In this document: in pieces, positions 11,905 through 24,357 of the stretch
Layout of the letters: the number at the start of each line of letters is the position of its first letter
How positions within the stretch are numbered: position 1 is the first letter of the stretch
NCBI GenBank assembly: GCA_947568835.1
Contig: OX387610.1
Location: 15,295,001-15,359,000, forward strand
From: Protonemura montana
Taxonomy: Eukaryota > Arthropoda > Insecta > Plecoptera > Nemouridae
Length of the DNA stretch: 64,000 nucleotides
Direction: 5' to 3'
The notes under the pieces: generated by a model
Told to the model about the DNA's origin: nothing
Database searches by the model: none
What the model saw: the letters and a program-made list of their open reading frames with translations, nothing else
Made by a program: the position numbers and the translations under genes

Positions 11905-12850
11905 GTCATCGGCCCTTGTGACACTGGTCTAATGGCGTCGGTGAATGAGTGGATGATGATGAGGATGATGATGAACCTGACCTAGCCTAGAAGGGAGAAG
12001 CCCGGTGCCGGCACGTAGCCTACTCCTGTCGAAGACCAAGGGGACCACCGGCTTAACGTCCCTTCCGAAGGACGGTACAACGCGAACAACAGGATTCCTC
12101 CACAAATCCATGCTGTCGAGAGGTTGATAAGCAAGGCGAGTGAAGTTGCTGTACTAACTTTCATCCCTCAAACCTCTCTCCCGAACAGAACTGGTCATGT
12201 GTATGACGGTCACCCATCCAAAACCTGACTCAGCGCAGTGTTGCTTAACTTTCATTCCTCCAACCTCTCTCCCGAACAGAACTGGTCATGTGTATGATGG
12301 TCACCCATCCAATACCTGACCCAGCGCAGTGTTGCTTAACTTTCATCCCTCCAACCTCTCTCCCGAACAGAACTGGTCATGTGTATGATAGTCTCCCATC
12401 TAATACCTGACCCAGCGCAGTGTTGCTTAACTTTCATCCCTCCAACCTCTCTCCCAAACAGAACTGGTCATGTGTATGATGGTCACCCATCCAATACCTG
12501 ACCCAGCGCAGTGTTGCTTAACTTTCATCCCTCCAACCTCTCTCCCAAACAGAACTGGTCATGTGTATGATGGTCACCCATCCAATACCTGACCCAGCGC
12601 AGTGTTGCTTAACTTTCATCCCTCCAACCTCTCTCCCAAACAGAATTGGTCATGTGTATGATGGTCACCCATCCTATATCAGACCCAGCGCAGTGTTGCT
12701 TAACTTTCATCCCTCCAACCTCTCTCCCAAACAGAACTGGTCATGTGTATGATGGTCACCCATCCAATACCTGACCCAGCGCAGTGTTGCTTAACTTTCA
12801 TCCCTCCAACCTCTCTCCCAAACAGAATTGGTCATGTGTATGATGGTCAA
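11905..12850 (-). mobile_element. 5S-rRNA-headed SINE with tandem heads, copy B
   Basis: It has the same minus-strand order as copy A: about 7.5 head units of 91 bp with the 5S-like words GTTAAGCAAC and TGGATGGGTGACC, one 36-bp unit, then body and truncated tail. The array ends abruptly in the middle of a head at about 12850. Confidence 0.8.
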
Positions 12851-13254
12851 GTGTCGTGTTAATATGATCTGCAGGGGATGATAAGCTTATAATCAACGGT
12901 CTTTATGAGGTTAATGTAGTTTATTTCAGATCTTCTTTTCAGTTCAAGAACAGGTGTTTATTTCTCATAAAGTATTGCTAATACTGGTAAAGTCGGGACC
13001 CGGAAAACGATTAAATCCATAAAAAAATTCTTGTAAGTAGCACCTCTAAGAATGTGCTTACATCTTCGGCTTTAACATAGGAAATAAAATATTCCATAAG
13101 AAATACCGAAGATTATTAATCTTCTTCGGGTCTACTCGACTATAATTCGACTTGAATATACTTTTATGCCCAATTTTCTATTTTGTTTTTCTAGGCTGTG
13201 TTAGAAAAAATAAATAAACAAATCGCTGATCTAATATTGAAGCTTTATGATAGT

Positions 13255-13515
13255 TTCTAGACTCATGTCTACTTAATGTAAACTTAGCACTAGTTTTAAC
13301 AAAAACTATTACAACTGGGTTTTGAATGCTAAGTGAAGAACAACTGAATTTCCCAACGTTTCGTAACTTGTACCTGTTACTTTATCAAGGACTGGTTACT
13401 TCTTAGGACCACTTTAACCCTTGATAAAGTAACAGGTACAAGTTACGAAACGTTGGGAAATTTAGTTGTTCTTCACTTTAGCATTCAAAACCCAGTTGAA
13501 ATAGTTTTTGTAAAT
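13255..13515. mobile_element. Fold-back MITE, near-complete
   Basis: The left arm (TTTCTAGACTCATGTCTACT through CAACGTTTCGTAACTTGTAC to CTTTATCAAGG) and the right arm (CCTTGATAAAG through GTACAAGTTACGAAACGTTG to CAGTTGAAATAGTTTTTGT) are reverse complements over about 115 bases. A short centre (GGTTACTTCTTAGGACC) separates them. No transposase is present, so it is non-autonomous. Confidence 0.85.
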
Positions 13516-13910
13516 ATAGAAGCTGTTAATGCTAGACCAGCTGATGAACGCCACTGGAACAAGCATGCACCTCTCGGTACTAATTACCCATGGGGCATAC
13601 TGTGCAAATTAGGCGGCAGACTTTAATTAAAATCATGCAGGTGTACAACGCTATTGTCTGAAAGTTTGATTAAAACGATCGTGTCGGTTACACAGGTGGG
13701 TTGTTGCTGGGATGCAGTTTAACAGAGGGAACAATGCTAAGGTGTCATGGACCATGTGAGTCATGGGACTTTGCTGACCTACGTCAGGTCACGTGGTGGG
13801 CGGAGCAAGATGAAAGGGAACCCGGACAGAATGCCATGCATTTCAAGACACATTTTGAAGCAAAGTACAAAAAAAAAATAATAATAATAATAATTCTGAT
13901 AGTAATTATT

Positions 13911-14708
13911 TGTGAGCTTTAAAGACGCACTGTTTTGACATCGGGCCATGCGGCACTGGTCTAATGGCGTCGGTGAATGTGTGGGTGATGATGAACCTAA
14001 CTTAGCCTAGAAGGGAGGAGGGGAAACCTGGTGCCGACACGTAGCCTACTCCTGTCGTAGCACCAAGGGGACCACCCGCTTAACGTCCCTTCCGAAGGAC
14101 GGTACAACGCAAACAACAGGATTCCTCCACAAATCCATACTGTCGAGAGGTTGATAAGCAAGGCGAGTGAAGTTGTTGTCGAGAGGTTGACAAGCAAGGC
14201 GAGTGAAGTTGCTGTCGAGAGGTTGATAAGCAAGGTGAGTGAAGTTGCTGTCGAGAGGTTGATAAGCAAGGCGAGTGAAGTTGGTGTCGAGAGATTGATA
14301 AGCATGGCGAGTGAAGTTGCTGTCGAGAGGTTGATAAGCAAGGCGAATGAAGTTGCTGTCGAGAGGTTGATAAGCAAGGCGAGTGAAGTTGGTGTCGAGA
14401 GGTTGATAAGCAATTCGAGTGAAGTTGCTGTCGAGAGGTTGATAAGCAAGGTGAGTGAAGTTGCTGTCGAGAGGTTGATAAGCAAGGCGAGTGAAGTTGC
14501 TGTCGAGAGGTTGATAAGCAAGGCGAGTGAAGTTGCTGTCTAGAGGTTGATAAGCAAGGCGAGTGAAGTTGCTGTCGAGAGGTTGATAAGCAAGGCGAGT
14601 GAAGTTGCTGTCGAGAGGTTGATAAGCAAGGCGAGTGAAGTTGGTGTACTAACTGGTCATGTGTATGACGGTCACCAATTCAATACTTGACCCAGCGCAA
14701 TGTTTTTT
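13911..14708 (-). mobile_element. 5S-headed SINE copy C with expanded 36-bp block
   Basis: The body and tail match the other copies. Here the 36-bp unit (GTCGAGAGGTTGATAAGCAA core) is expanded to exactly 14 units at 14142-14645 without length changes, while only about half a 5S-like head remains at the 5' end (near 14650-14705). Because 36 is a multiple of three, long frames open on both strands; they are not genes. Confidence 0.85.
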
Positions 14709-15654
14709 TGAATTTGTGATTTTTTTACGATTTCTTCAATTTGGGATCTCAGGTTTAGATGTCAAAGAAAGTGGCGTTGAGCTCGGACTGGAAGACTGCA
14801 ATGAATTATTGCAATGAGAGAAAATTTAAAGTTTTTGTGTCGTCGAAATGTACTTGATATTTGTTTGTAATATACTAGCGTGTAGTTGAAGATGATGATT
14901 TAGTTAATATTTCGACATGTTGACCAACTCTAGATTGTGTTCCTCCTTTGTTTGGTAGACCAACAATTTCTTTAGATTTAAGGTTAGATTTCAATTTAGA
15001 TGCGACCAGGAGAAGTATGAAAAGTTAGGTCTGCAATCGGTGTTGATTATTTCCTCTTCAGATATTTTGGTCAACATAAGATAGAATACAATGACAATGT
15101 GCAGGTACGATTGCACTTGCAATTCTAAACGCTTCTCAACGCTTCTGTGCAAGCAATTTACATGTCAGCATTGCAATGCGGGCAGATTGTTTCAAGTACT
15201 CGACTGGTACAATCTCAACATTGTCAAAGTGACATTCTTTAGTGCCTATGTAATAGTTCTTGCAAGTTGCGTATAGGGGCGCTAGTGATGAAACAATATG
15301 TTCGGTTACTCGGGCAGTACGGGCTGCCATGACATTATTTTAACAAAACAACAAATAGCGGAAAGCCTATACCAACGCTGGGCCAACGCGATCCTTTGCT
15401 TGTTGAATTAAACATTTAAATTTGGGATTATTTAGACGATTTTTGAATTTAAACTGAATGTAAGAAGAATGTAGCCCATGAAGACGCCAGCTGTAGTACC
15501 CAACACGTATAGGTTTCCTTCAAAATTAACCAGAAATCCAAAAACAAAATTAGGACGCCTCAAGCAATCTCTTGTTTCGCCTTTGTCACCGCTTCTGTTG
15601 TCTCATTGAGAGTCAATCGACTCTAATTGAAGGCACACTACCTTCCAGAAAACA

Positions 15655-15930
15655 TCCCAACCCTTGACAAAAACTATCTCAACTGGGTTTTGAATGCTAA
15701 GTAAAGAACAACAAAATTTCCCAACGTTTCGTTGGGAAATTGTTATAATTTTGTGTGGTTTTTTTGTTATCAGAAAATTGTCAGGACTGCTTTAACCCTT
15801 GATAAAGTAACAGGTACAAGTTACGAAACGTTGGGAAATTCAGTTGTTCTTCACTTATCATTCAAAACCCAGTTGAAATAGTTTTTGTTAAAACTAGTGC
15901 TAAGTTTACATCAAGTAGACATGAGTCTAG
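15655..15930. repeat. Fold-back MITE, rearranged copy
   Basis: A shortened left arm (CTATCTCAACTGGGTTTTGA to CCCAACGTTTCG) is joined to long-form centre sequence (TTGTTATAATTTTGTGTGG) and a full right arm ending GACATGAGTCTAGAAA. It is a hybrid of the short and long forms. Confidence 0.75.
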
Positions 15931-16439
15931 AAATCCCAACCCCTGTTGACTCGGTGTGGGCACAAAACCAACACTGGCCAAATGAATCGATTATGCAAAT
16001 TCAATTTCAGAAATTAATTTTCTTATTTTAGTTTAAATTCCTGTGGCTCTCAAAATTAAGCGAAAAACCGGATTGTTGCGCACATTCACCTTACAAGTGT
16101 CCACCATTTTTTTTTTGGCATTTATGATTTTTGTCCGGTGCAACTTACAGCTGTCTTTTACGGGATGCACGGGATGCATTTGTTTCAGGTCTTAGTTCTC
16201 AATTTAGGCACGGGTGGGAGAGGGGGGCTAGAAAATTAATAAATAAAAAAAGCATGTGGATTTATTTGGACCTATCTGTTTAAAAAATAATTAAGAACCT
16301 AGCAGATATCTACATCATTGAAATTGAATTTCATCTTCTGTTTGAAAGACTTCCAAATCGTCCTGACAATGCAATCTTACCAGGATAGAAATGATGAGAG
16401 CAAATAAAAACATTCAATAATTTTCCACCGCTCGACGTC

Positions 16440-16620
16440 AGAATAACAGTTGGCATCGACCAACGAAAGTGTGACGATCGGGACAACGATGCAAACCTAG
16501 CCTAGAAGTAAAGTTGGCAATACCGGTAGCAACACAACTTCACGTCTCTTCCGAAGGTTGGGTCAACTTGGACAAGAAGATTCCTCCAGTTCTTGTTGTC
16601 AACACGAAGCTACCACGAGC
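16440..16620 (-). repeat. Old, diverged body of the 5S-headed SINE family
   Basis: CAAACCTAGCCTAGAAG, CACGTCTCTTCCGAAGG and GATTCCTCCAGTTCTTG match the body of the younger copies with many differences; no 5S-like heads remain. Confidence 0.55.
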
Positions 16621-19404
16621 CCAGCTTTGATATGTCATTTTATAATTACTAGCATCGCATTGTAATATTCAAATCGCTCGCCAGGTTTGACTGGTACACA
16701 CACAGATACCAACCTATAAGCTGTAACGGTAACTTATAAAAAACAAACTCTCAGTGTGTTGTAAAACCAAGGATGACCAAACCGTTCCTCAGGCTCTGGT
16801 AGGTAATTCACTGGTAGGCAATGTTCAACAATAGATACTTAAACTAGAGATAGCCTGGGATCATTTCATTTCAATGTAATCTTTAATAACGCTTCACTGG
16901 CGTAGAAGTGTTAAGCATTTAAAATGTTAAATTAGACACATGTGTGTACTCTAATTTAGAACGGTTCTGGTACCTGAATCTCTAAATGTAGGTTACCAAT
17001 TTGGATTGTGTGCTTTTCATATGAAATTCATGCCCCTATGTTTACATTATACTAAAGGCAAACACGGCGCTCTGTCTCTTCACCAAGTATAGGGTTACTG
17101 GTAGTAGACCATCGTGGCATTAAAGTAAACAAAGCAATAAATTAGATGTTTGTTTCTGGGAGGAAGATACACAAGCTTAGTGAGATCTCAAGCTCGTGTC
17201 GTGACCATCTCTTGTCACCCCTGGGAGGCGTTTCACTGGACATTCCTGGGTCGCCGCTCCTCGTCGGCCCATAGCACCAAGCAGGTCAGTAGCACTCGAC
17301 ACCGTCGCGACGTCTCAAAGCGACGCCGTCCCAAGGGCGTCGGTTTTATAAGACCAGAGTCTCGCACCCGGGGTTTATTTGTACCAAAACGTCGCTCATA
17401 AGCGTCGGCGTTGTTTTACGGTGAAATCACTTCCATAAGTTTAAAGAGCACTTTGAGGATTCTTCGTTTATGAGTTGAAATTAGGAGTTTGGCGTCGTGT
17501 CGTCAAAAGATGTCGAGGTCGTTGTGCTTGTTCACTTTCTGAGAGAGACGGCACATTTTGGGGCAAAGGGATTCGAGGAATTTTCTGTGTTTATTGATGA
17601 GCGTAGCGAGCAAAATCTACAATTTCACTTACCCTAGAAAAAAAAAACCTGTTTATTTTATTATTTTTTGTGTGTACTACGTGTGTTTGTTCGCGCTCTA
17701 GCGTCAAAACGTCTGCACCGATTTAGACCAAATTTTCTGAGCACATTTTTGTGTTCCCAACTTAGACCGAGTTTCATTTTTAGCAAAATCGGCTGAACAG
17801 TTTTTAAACTATATAAACTTTAGTAAATGTTCAGCTTTTGGGTCAACTTTGACGGGTTGTACCGCCAAAAGTTGTTTGCTATTTTTGTACCAATCTTTGC
17901 TAATATACAAAACGCATCAAAATAAAACTATTTTCAAAGTTTTCAACACCGAACTTGGTTTCGTTGACTTTTTATTTGAAATTTTCTGGCAGAATTTTGT
18001 GAATTTTTGCTGTTTCTAAGATAAACAAATCTAAACATTTGCTTGACAAACGTGAATCAGGATTTTAAAGAGACCACGTGACCACGCCACGGTCTTCTGT
18101 ATTGTCTTATCGAGTGCAGTTTCAACTCAAGATGCAATTATTTTGTTTTACCAGCTGCTGCAACTCTCGTTACACTCACCTGCAACGCAACTCAGTCAAG
18201 TTGAATGTAAGTAGACATGAATTAAGTTGTAAGTAAACACAAATAAAAGACAGAATGTTGTTCCACTAAAAAACCCAGGCGCCCAGGCTGTGAATCGAGC
18301 GTGACGAGAAGATGATCGAAGAGAAAGTTCCCAATTCTGGAAATTAAGGAGGCTGTGGCTTCCTGTTTCCATCTCTCAATCACCATCACTCTTCCTGTAT
18401 CGCTTTCTGGTAAGCTCAATATTTGTTTTATAAACATCTCTTTTAGCTCCCATTCGACGACCTGATAATTTCGCATGGGTCGAACATTTGAATTAGAGTA
18501 ACAATGTTGTTTGAATTTAAGATTGGGGCCGGTGTGAAGATATGGCAGCCATGTGTCCAAGTGGTCCTGGTAAAAACTGTTGGTAAAAGCATCAAAATGA
18601 ATGATTTGCAGAATGATTTAATCTGATGACTAATCTCAGCAACATTAAGATGCATCTGATGATTGATGAGTGGGCTTTCCAGCGTCTGGTAAATTGCATC
18701 TGGGTCGTGCTCTGACACAAAGAAGAGACCGCCGAGGAAATATCGTCAAGTGGTGTCTTTTTTTTTACTACTTTTTGGATGCGCGGCGCTGCAAGCGTTG
18801 ATATAAACTGCGTTCTCACTTGTTTCTCACCTGAGTTGTAGTTCAACAACTTAACGATAGTCTTGTAAGTTACCTGTTGATGCGATCGCATCTAATAAAG
18901 ATTTCCTTGAAGATTTGGGTGTGAAAATCAAATCCTGTCAGATTTAAACGACTAACAATCGATGAATTTTTAAACATGACTTTTTAGACTCCAATGAACT
19001 TTCTAGTAAAACTGGGCTAATTAATTGTAAGCGTTAACATGCAGTTGCTAAGCAAAAATAAACAAGCAACTAATATTTGAAGAACGCTAATCTCCAAACG
19101 GGCCCACCTACCGGACTCAAGATTAAACTCACGACTTTAAAGCCACGCTGAAGCCACCTTCGGTCCACGGAAAAACGCCAAAAGAACGGCAACTCTGATT
19201 TGAAAATCATCTCGACTTGCGAGCGAACACAATTGACGGATGCACGGTCCCGTTGAACCGAACCAAACCTGCAAAGATCGCCTCGAGACACCCATTTGTG
19301 ATGCCATCAAGAATACCACACGATGTTCATCTGTATAATTACCGATCTCAACCTCTCCCATGTAGCTACAGTCCATCTCAGAGGAAGTATGTGTAAAGTT
19401 GATA

Positions 19405-20045
19405 TCTTAGTTAAATTGCAAACGCTTGCAATGCGCGGGGTATTTTATTATTATCAACACTATAACCATCTCAAAAATTGATGCCCAAACGGGGACTCGA
19501 ACCCCGATCTCCACCTGTCGCGGGTGTTGCTCTAACCAATTGAGCTACTTGGACCTCGATCTCCACCTGTCGCGGGTGTTGCTCTAACCAATTGAGCTAC
19601 TTGGACCCCGATCTCCACCTGTCGCGGGTGTTGCTCTAACCAATTGAGCTACTTGGACCTCGATCTCCGCCTGTGGCGGGTGTTGCTCTAACCCATTTAG
19701 CTACTTGGACACTTGCTTTTTGAAAGGATTGTGGTGTATTTGATGAGAATGACGGATCTTCAAGTGAGCATTCACAGCCTCTTGGTTCTACTCCTTGGAG
19801 ATTCGTCATTCTCATCAAATACACTGAAATCGTCTCAAAAAGCCAGTGTCCAAGTAGCTCGATTGGTTAGAGCAACACCCGCGACAGGTGGAGATCGGGG
19901 TCCAAGTAGCTCAATTGGTTAGAGCAACACCCGCGACAGGTGGAGATCGGGGTCCAAGTAGCTCGATTGGTTAGAGCAACACCCGCGACAGGTGGAGATC
20001 GGAGTTCGAGTGCGCGTTTGGGCATCAATTTTTGAGATGGTTATA
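19405..20045. mobile_element. Two tRNA-SINEs in inverted orientation
   Basis: A minus-strand copy (19405-19730) with four heads and a plus-strand copy (19735-20045) with three heads meet near 19735 at shared 5' sequence. Each full head has A box TAGCTCAATTGG; B box GGTTCGAGTCC is intact only in the outermost head. The pair can form a hairpin over more than 250 bases. Confidence 0.8.
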
Positions 20046-21779
20046 GTATGCGTATGGCTGTGCAGGGTCACAGTGTAAATCATCGATTTTAAACTCAGTT
20101 TGGTAAAGTTGAGATAATTCCAACTAGAATTCAGACAGTTTCGGGGCAGTTGAAACTTTTTGGTATTGGTGGAGACAAAAAAAAAAGCCACATCAGAGAC
20201 ATTTTGTGGGGAAATGTTCGCAGAACAATTGTTTGTTGGGGTGAAACAAAGCAGTAATTTCTAGAGTATCACCGTTGAGTGTCATAAACGTCAGCTGCGT
20301 TGCGGTAAAACGCGCATAATTGCAAACTTTCAATGATTTGAGACAGATTCAAGACAGATGATGGCTGGATAGTCGAGTATCTAACGCTCAGGGTGTGCGA
20401 CGTGTAGTTAGAGGTATCATGGTATAGACCCAGAAGTCGAGGCAAGACTGTTTCCCTATACCACTAGACCCGTTGGCCTACTCTGCTAGATCGGGGTCAA
20501 CGAAGAGTGACCACTACTCACCAAGGCCGATCAGTTCAGCACAATGTCACGGTCTCGCCAACCTTTGCCTTCTTCTGCCTGATCATGTTTGCGTCTAGGA
20601 AATGGGCCAGTAGTGTTAAAACGAGATGGTCAAATACTAATATTTCCACAATCCAATCCATTGATGGATTGCGATTAGAAACTTTTCCAGCGAAGCCATA
20701 GCAATTTGTGACCAATCGTAAAAGCAGCGCTAAATTGTACATTTTTGAAATATGACATCTGAAAGAATTTGGTCAATGGCCTCGTCCCATTTTTTTCTTT
20801 TCTAGTTTCACTGTAAAGTCGAGTCAAACATAAACATGATAAACATTTCTGTATAGTTTGCTTTTGAAATTCGCAGATATTTGTAAGACAGCTGGATAAT
20901 TTCAGGCGATTGATAAAGAAAATAAGCTAAGAAATAAGTGGCCATAATTAACTTGCCAGCGATAGAGAACTGATTTTTATCAATATCTGAACTGGAGCAC
21001 AAATACAGATTTTAAACTCGCCGTAAAGAAATGGAGAGAATTCCTTGACATCCAAGTTGCTTCCCATTAATTTCCACTAGAATCTAACCAGTAACCATCT
21101 ATGATAAACTGATAATAATCTCAATCTCCAAACAATGATGCAAACCATACATTTTAACCGTTTAAATTACCATGTCTTAAATTACTATAGTACCTAACCT
21201 AGCTCATAACCAAGCAACAATGTGCAGGTATACGCAACAAAGCACTGACTTGTCCCAGCTGGCTTAACATATATAACGTAGTTAAACTATCGCATGCAGG
21301 TAACGCTCTTTGATTTGAAAGTATTAGGAGGGGCCTCACCGAAACCACTGTTATCCACGACAATTATGTGTCATTTATTAATTAGGAATCAGTGAACAGT
21401 TAATTCATGAATTCACTGAGTCATTATGCTATGCAAGTACAAACAAACCTGTGCTCGGAAGAACATGCGATGGGTTGCATGACATGACTCAGCAGATATG
21501 AACTGTAAAGATGGGTAGTTTTTGTTGTTGTATGTTTGAAACCTCGAAGAGAACTGAGTCGGATCACGTGACCAAAGATCACGTGACGTCTGGCAAGTGA
21601 CAGAAAATGACAGCGATTCAAATCATTTGTTTCCCTGAGCTCTGATTTTGGCTGTTATGTCAAAAATGGATAAAGATGGCTTTGTTTTAATATCTTCTCT
21701 CACGGGCCCCAAGAGTCTCGAAAGCCAATTTAACTGACCCCATTATCTTTTATTTTTTAGCATTTATAAAGAAACTCTA

Positions 21780-21950
21780 TGATGGTTTTTAGACTCATGT
21801 CTACTTGATTTATCCTTGGCACTAGTTTTAAACAAAAACTATTTCAAATGGGTTTTGAATGCTAAGTAAAGGGAAATTTTGGTTTTATGAAATTTAGTTG
21901 TCCTTTACTTAGCATTCAAAACCCATTTGAAATAGTTCTTGTTATGAATT
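21780..21950. repeat. Short fold-back MITE
   Basis: GGTTTTTAGACTCATGTCTA and the arm CAAATGGGTTTTGAATGCTA are followed at once by their reverse complement TAGCATTCAAAACCCATTTG, with almost no centre. It is an internally deleted form like the ones at 28.81 and 63.66 kb. Confidence 0.8.
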
Positions 21951-22599
21951 AACTTTGCCAAAAGATGTGTTGCTTTCATTCCAAATCGATTTTCTCGATC
22001 AGTGCACAGCTTATAACTGACTCGTGTAGTTGGCAATTAATTAAACAACCGCACACCAACACCCTATCGTGTTAACATTGTGTTTTTGTTTATTTTAACT
22101 TTACAACCAAACTTTTACTGCCAAGCCGTTACTCGGCCAATATTGATAACACTTGCGAGCGGCAAAAATGATCAAAGCAAACTTGGCCCGGTTTTCCGTC
22201 TCTCTCACCCGACATTAGAACGATATTAGTTGAAATGAGTGGCTGAGTGCCTGAATGCGCCACATGTGACCTGAAACCATGGAAACGTGTTCCAGCCGCT
22301 AAATGCCTTTGTTCCGAATATTTATGCAAATATATCGACGAGCTGCGGGCCAACGAACGGCCCCTGTGAAGATAGGCAATGCGTGTAGCAGCAATGTTTC
22401 ATTGGTTGCATACCAACAAGGGGTTTACATTAACGGCGTACGCGTGCAGATCGCTTTTTGTTTTAACCCAATTGGCTGTTATTGCGTTGTATTAGAAAAC
22501 AATTTGGGAAATTTTAGAGGTCAGAAACCGTCGTTAGATTATTAGGGAAATACTTTTTAATTGACGTAATCTAGTCTAGATTTATAGATTGATTTATTC

Positions 22600-23692
22600 G
22601 TGGTGTTTAACGACGCACTGTTTTGACATCTGGCCATGCGGCACTGGTCTTATAGCGACAGTGAATGAGTAGATTATGAGCCTAACCTAGCCTAGAAGGG
22701 AGGAGGGAAAATCCGGTGTCGGCACGTAGCCTACTCCTGTCGAAGACCAAGGGGACCACCGGCCTAACGTCCCTTCCGAAGGACGGTACAACGCGAACAA
22801 CAGGATTCCTCCACAAATCCATGCTGTCGAGAGGTTGATAAGCAAGGCGAGTGAAGTTGCTGTACTAACTTTCATCCCTCCAACCTCTCTCCCGAACAGA
22901 ACTGGTCATGTGTATGATGGTCACCCATCCAATACCTGACCCAGCGCAGTGTTGCTTAACTTTCATCCCTCCAACCTCTCTCCCGAACAGAACTGGTCAT
23001 GTGTATGATGGTCACCCATCCAATACCCGACCCAGCGCAGTGTTGCATAACTTTCATCCCTCCAACCTCTCTCCCGAACAGAACTGGTCATGTGTATGAT
23101 GGTCACCCATCCAATACCTGACCCAGCGCAGTGTTGCTTAACTTTCATCCCTCCAACCTCTCTCCCGAACAGAACTGGTCATGTGTATTATGGTCGCCCA
23201 TTCAATACCTGACTCAGCGCAGTGTTGCTTAACTTTCATCCCTCCAACCTCTCTCCCAAACAGAACTGGTCATGTGTATGATGGTCACCCATCCAATACC
23301 CGACCCAGCGCAGTGTTGCATAACTTTCATCCCTCCAACCTCTCTCCCGAACAGAACTGGTCATGTGTATGATGGTCACCCATCCAATACCTGACCCAGC
23401 GCAGTGTTGCTTAACTTTCATCCCTCCAACCTCTCTCCCGAACAGAACTGGTCATGTGTATTATGGTCGCCCATTCAATACCTGACTCAGCGCAGTGTTG
23501 CTTAACTTTCATCCCTCCAACCTCTCTCCCAAACAGAACTGGTCATGTGTATGATGGTCACCCATCCAATACCTGACCCACCGCAGTGTTGCTTAACTTT
23601 CATCCCTCCAACCTCTCTCCCGAACAGAACTGGTCATGTGTATTATGGTCGCCCATTCAATACCGGACCCAGCGCAGTGTTGCTTACCTTCA
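22600..23692 (-). mobile_element. 5S-rRNA-headed SINE with tandem heads, copy D
   Basis: The tail and body lie at 22600-22860, with one 36-bp unit, then about nine 91-bp 5S-like heads. Neighbouring heads alternate between two subtypes (CCGACCCAGCGCAGTGTTGC with ATAACTT against CTGACCCAGCG with TTAACTT), a sign of amplification in blocks of three units. Confidence 0.85.
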
Positions 23693-24078
23693 GTAATCTC
23701 ACGAGGACTGGTATTTTCAACACGCTAAACTCTTCGGTTAAAACGAAGCCCATAAAACCGGATGAAACCCTAAGAAAGAAGAGGTACGTAGAGGTAACTC
23801 ATGTCAAAGCTTGTGCATGATGTTCAATGCTGAGAGACATTGTTGTTATGTCACCCGCAACAGCCGAGAAGTTGACACACCATTCATCAAAACAATCATT
23901 CAATTTCAAACAACTTGACCTTAAGGAACAAAATCTCTGATGTATGATGGTCACCCATCCAGTAACAAATACCAAGCCAAGTGTTCCTTAACTCCGTTTA
24001 ATTACAGTTAAAAATATTTATTTTTATTTTGTGCCTTTACATGAGGCGGTTGCTTTTGTCTTTTCACAATACGCCGAT

Positions 24079-24084
24079 TTTATT
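24079..24084 (-). terminator. Probable poly(A) signal of MSRB1
   Basis: AATAAA on the minus strand about 275 bases below the MSRB1 stop codon, leaving room for a selenocysteine insertion element in the 3' UTR. Confidence 0.45.
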
Positions 24085-24277
24085 TCATAGTAATCAAGTG
24101 TACAACAACACTGGATTACTGACAATCAATTATTGAACAGACTGCACTTTTAAAGGCACTTAATTACACACTAACTAGATATATTGCAACTTACAATTGT
24201 TTGACTCTTGTTTTAAACATAATTATCCACCGCAGGGTTGTTTCAGATTCATTGGCCAGCTTGGAGAGATTGCATCT

Positions 24278-24325
24278 GTAGTCCAAGTGTCTTGAAGACT
24301 TCCTTACGACCACTTCATTCTTCAT
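24278..24325 (-). ncRNA. Candidate SECIS element in the MSRB1 3' UTR
   Basis: On the minus strand ATGA is followed by AGTGGTCGTAAGGAAG and CAAGACACTT, then GGAC. AAGTGGTC can pair with GACACTT and leaves an A-rich loop, and ATGA/GGAC could supply the tandem G-A core. The helix is shorter than usual and helix I is weak, so this is only the best of several poor candidates. A SECIS must exist if the TGA is decoded as selenocysteine. Confidence 0.3.
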
Positions 24326-24357
24326 CACCTACTGGCTAACAAAATCATCAACGAATA

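Larger units (their letters stand above)
11781..24077. other. Gene-poor interval filled with SINEs and MITEs
   Basis: Between the polyaspartate promoter and the MSRB1 3' end I see no supported gene. It contains 5S-headed SINEs (11.9, 13.9, 22.6 kb and an old copy at 16.44), fold-back MITEs (13.26, 15.66, 21.78 kb) and an inverted tRNA-SINE pair (19.4-20.05 kb). Stretches 14.7-15.65, 16.62-19.4 and 20.05-21.78 kb look like unique AT-rich DNA. A TTTATAAG box near 17345 sits in a short GC-rich island of unknown meaning. Confidence 0.5.

Noticed and set aside
13997-14543. Opposed frames [12 protein letters not shown] (minus) and [12 protein letters not shown] (plus)
   Set aside because: Both come from the 36-bp SINE repeat. 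Mirror-open frames on two strands show composition, not coding.
17150-17401. Arg-rich plus-strand frame and TTTATAAG box
   Set aside because: The composition is GC-richer than the surroundings, but there is no homology and the TATA-like word lies inside the frame; too weak to call a gene or promoter.
18222-18891. Three overlapping minus-strand frames that look protein-like (e.g. DPDAIYQTLESPLINHQMHL)
   Set aside because: They lie in three different frames without splice sites that join them, and no family is recognised. A decayed retrocopy is possible but unsupported.
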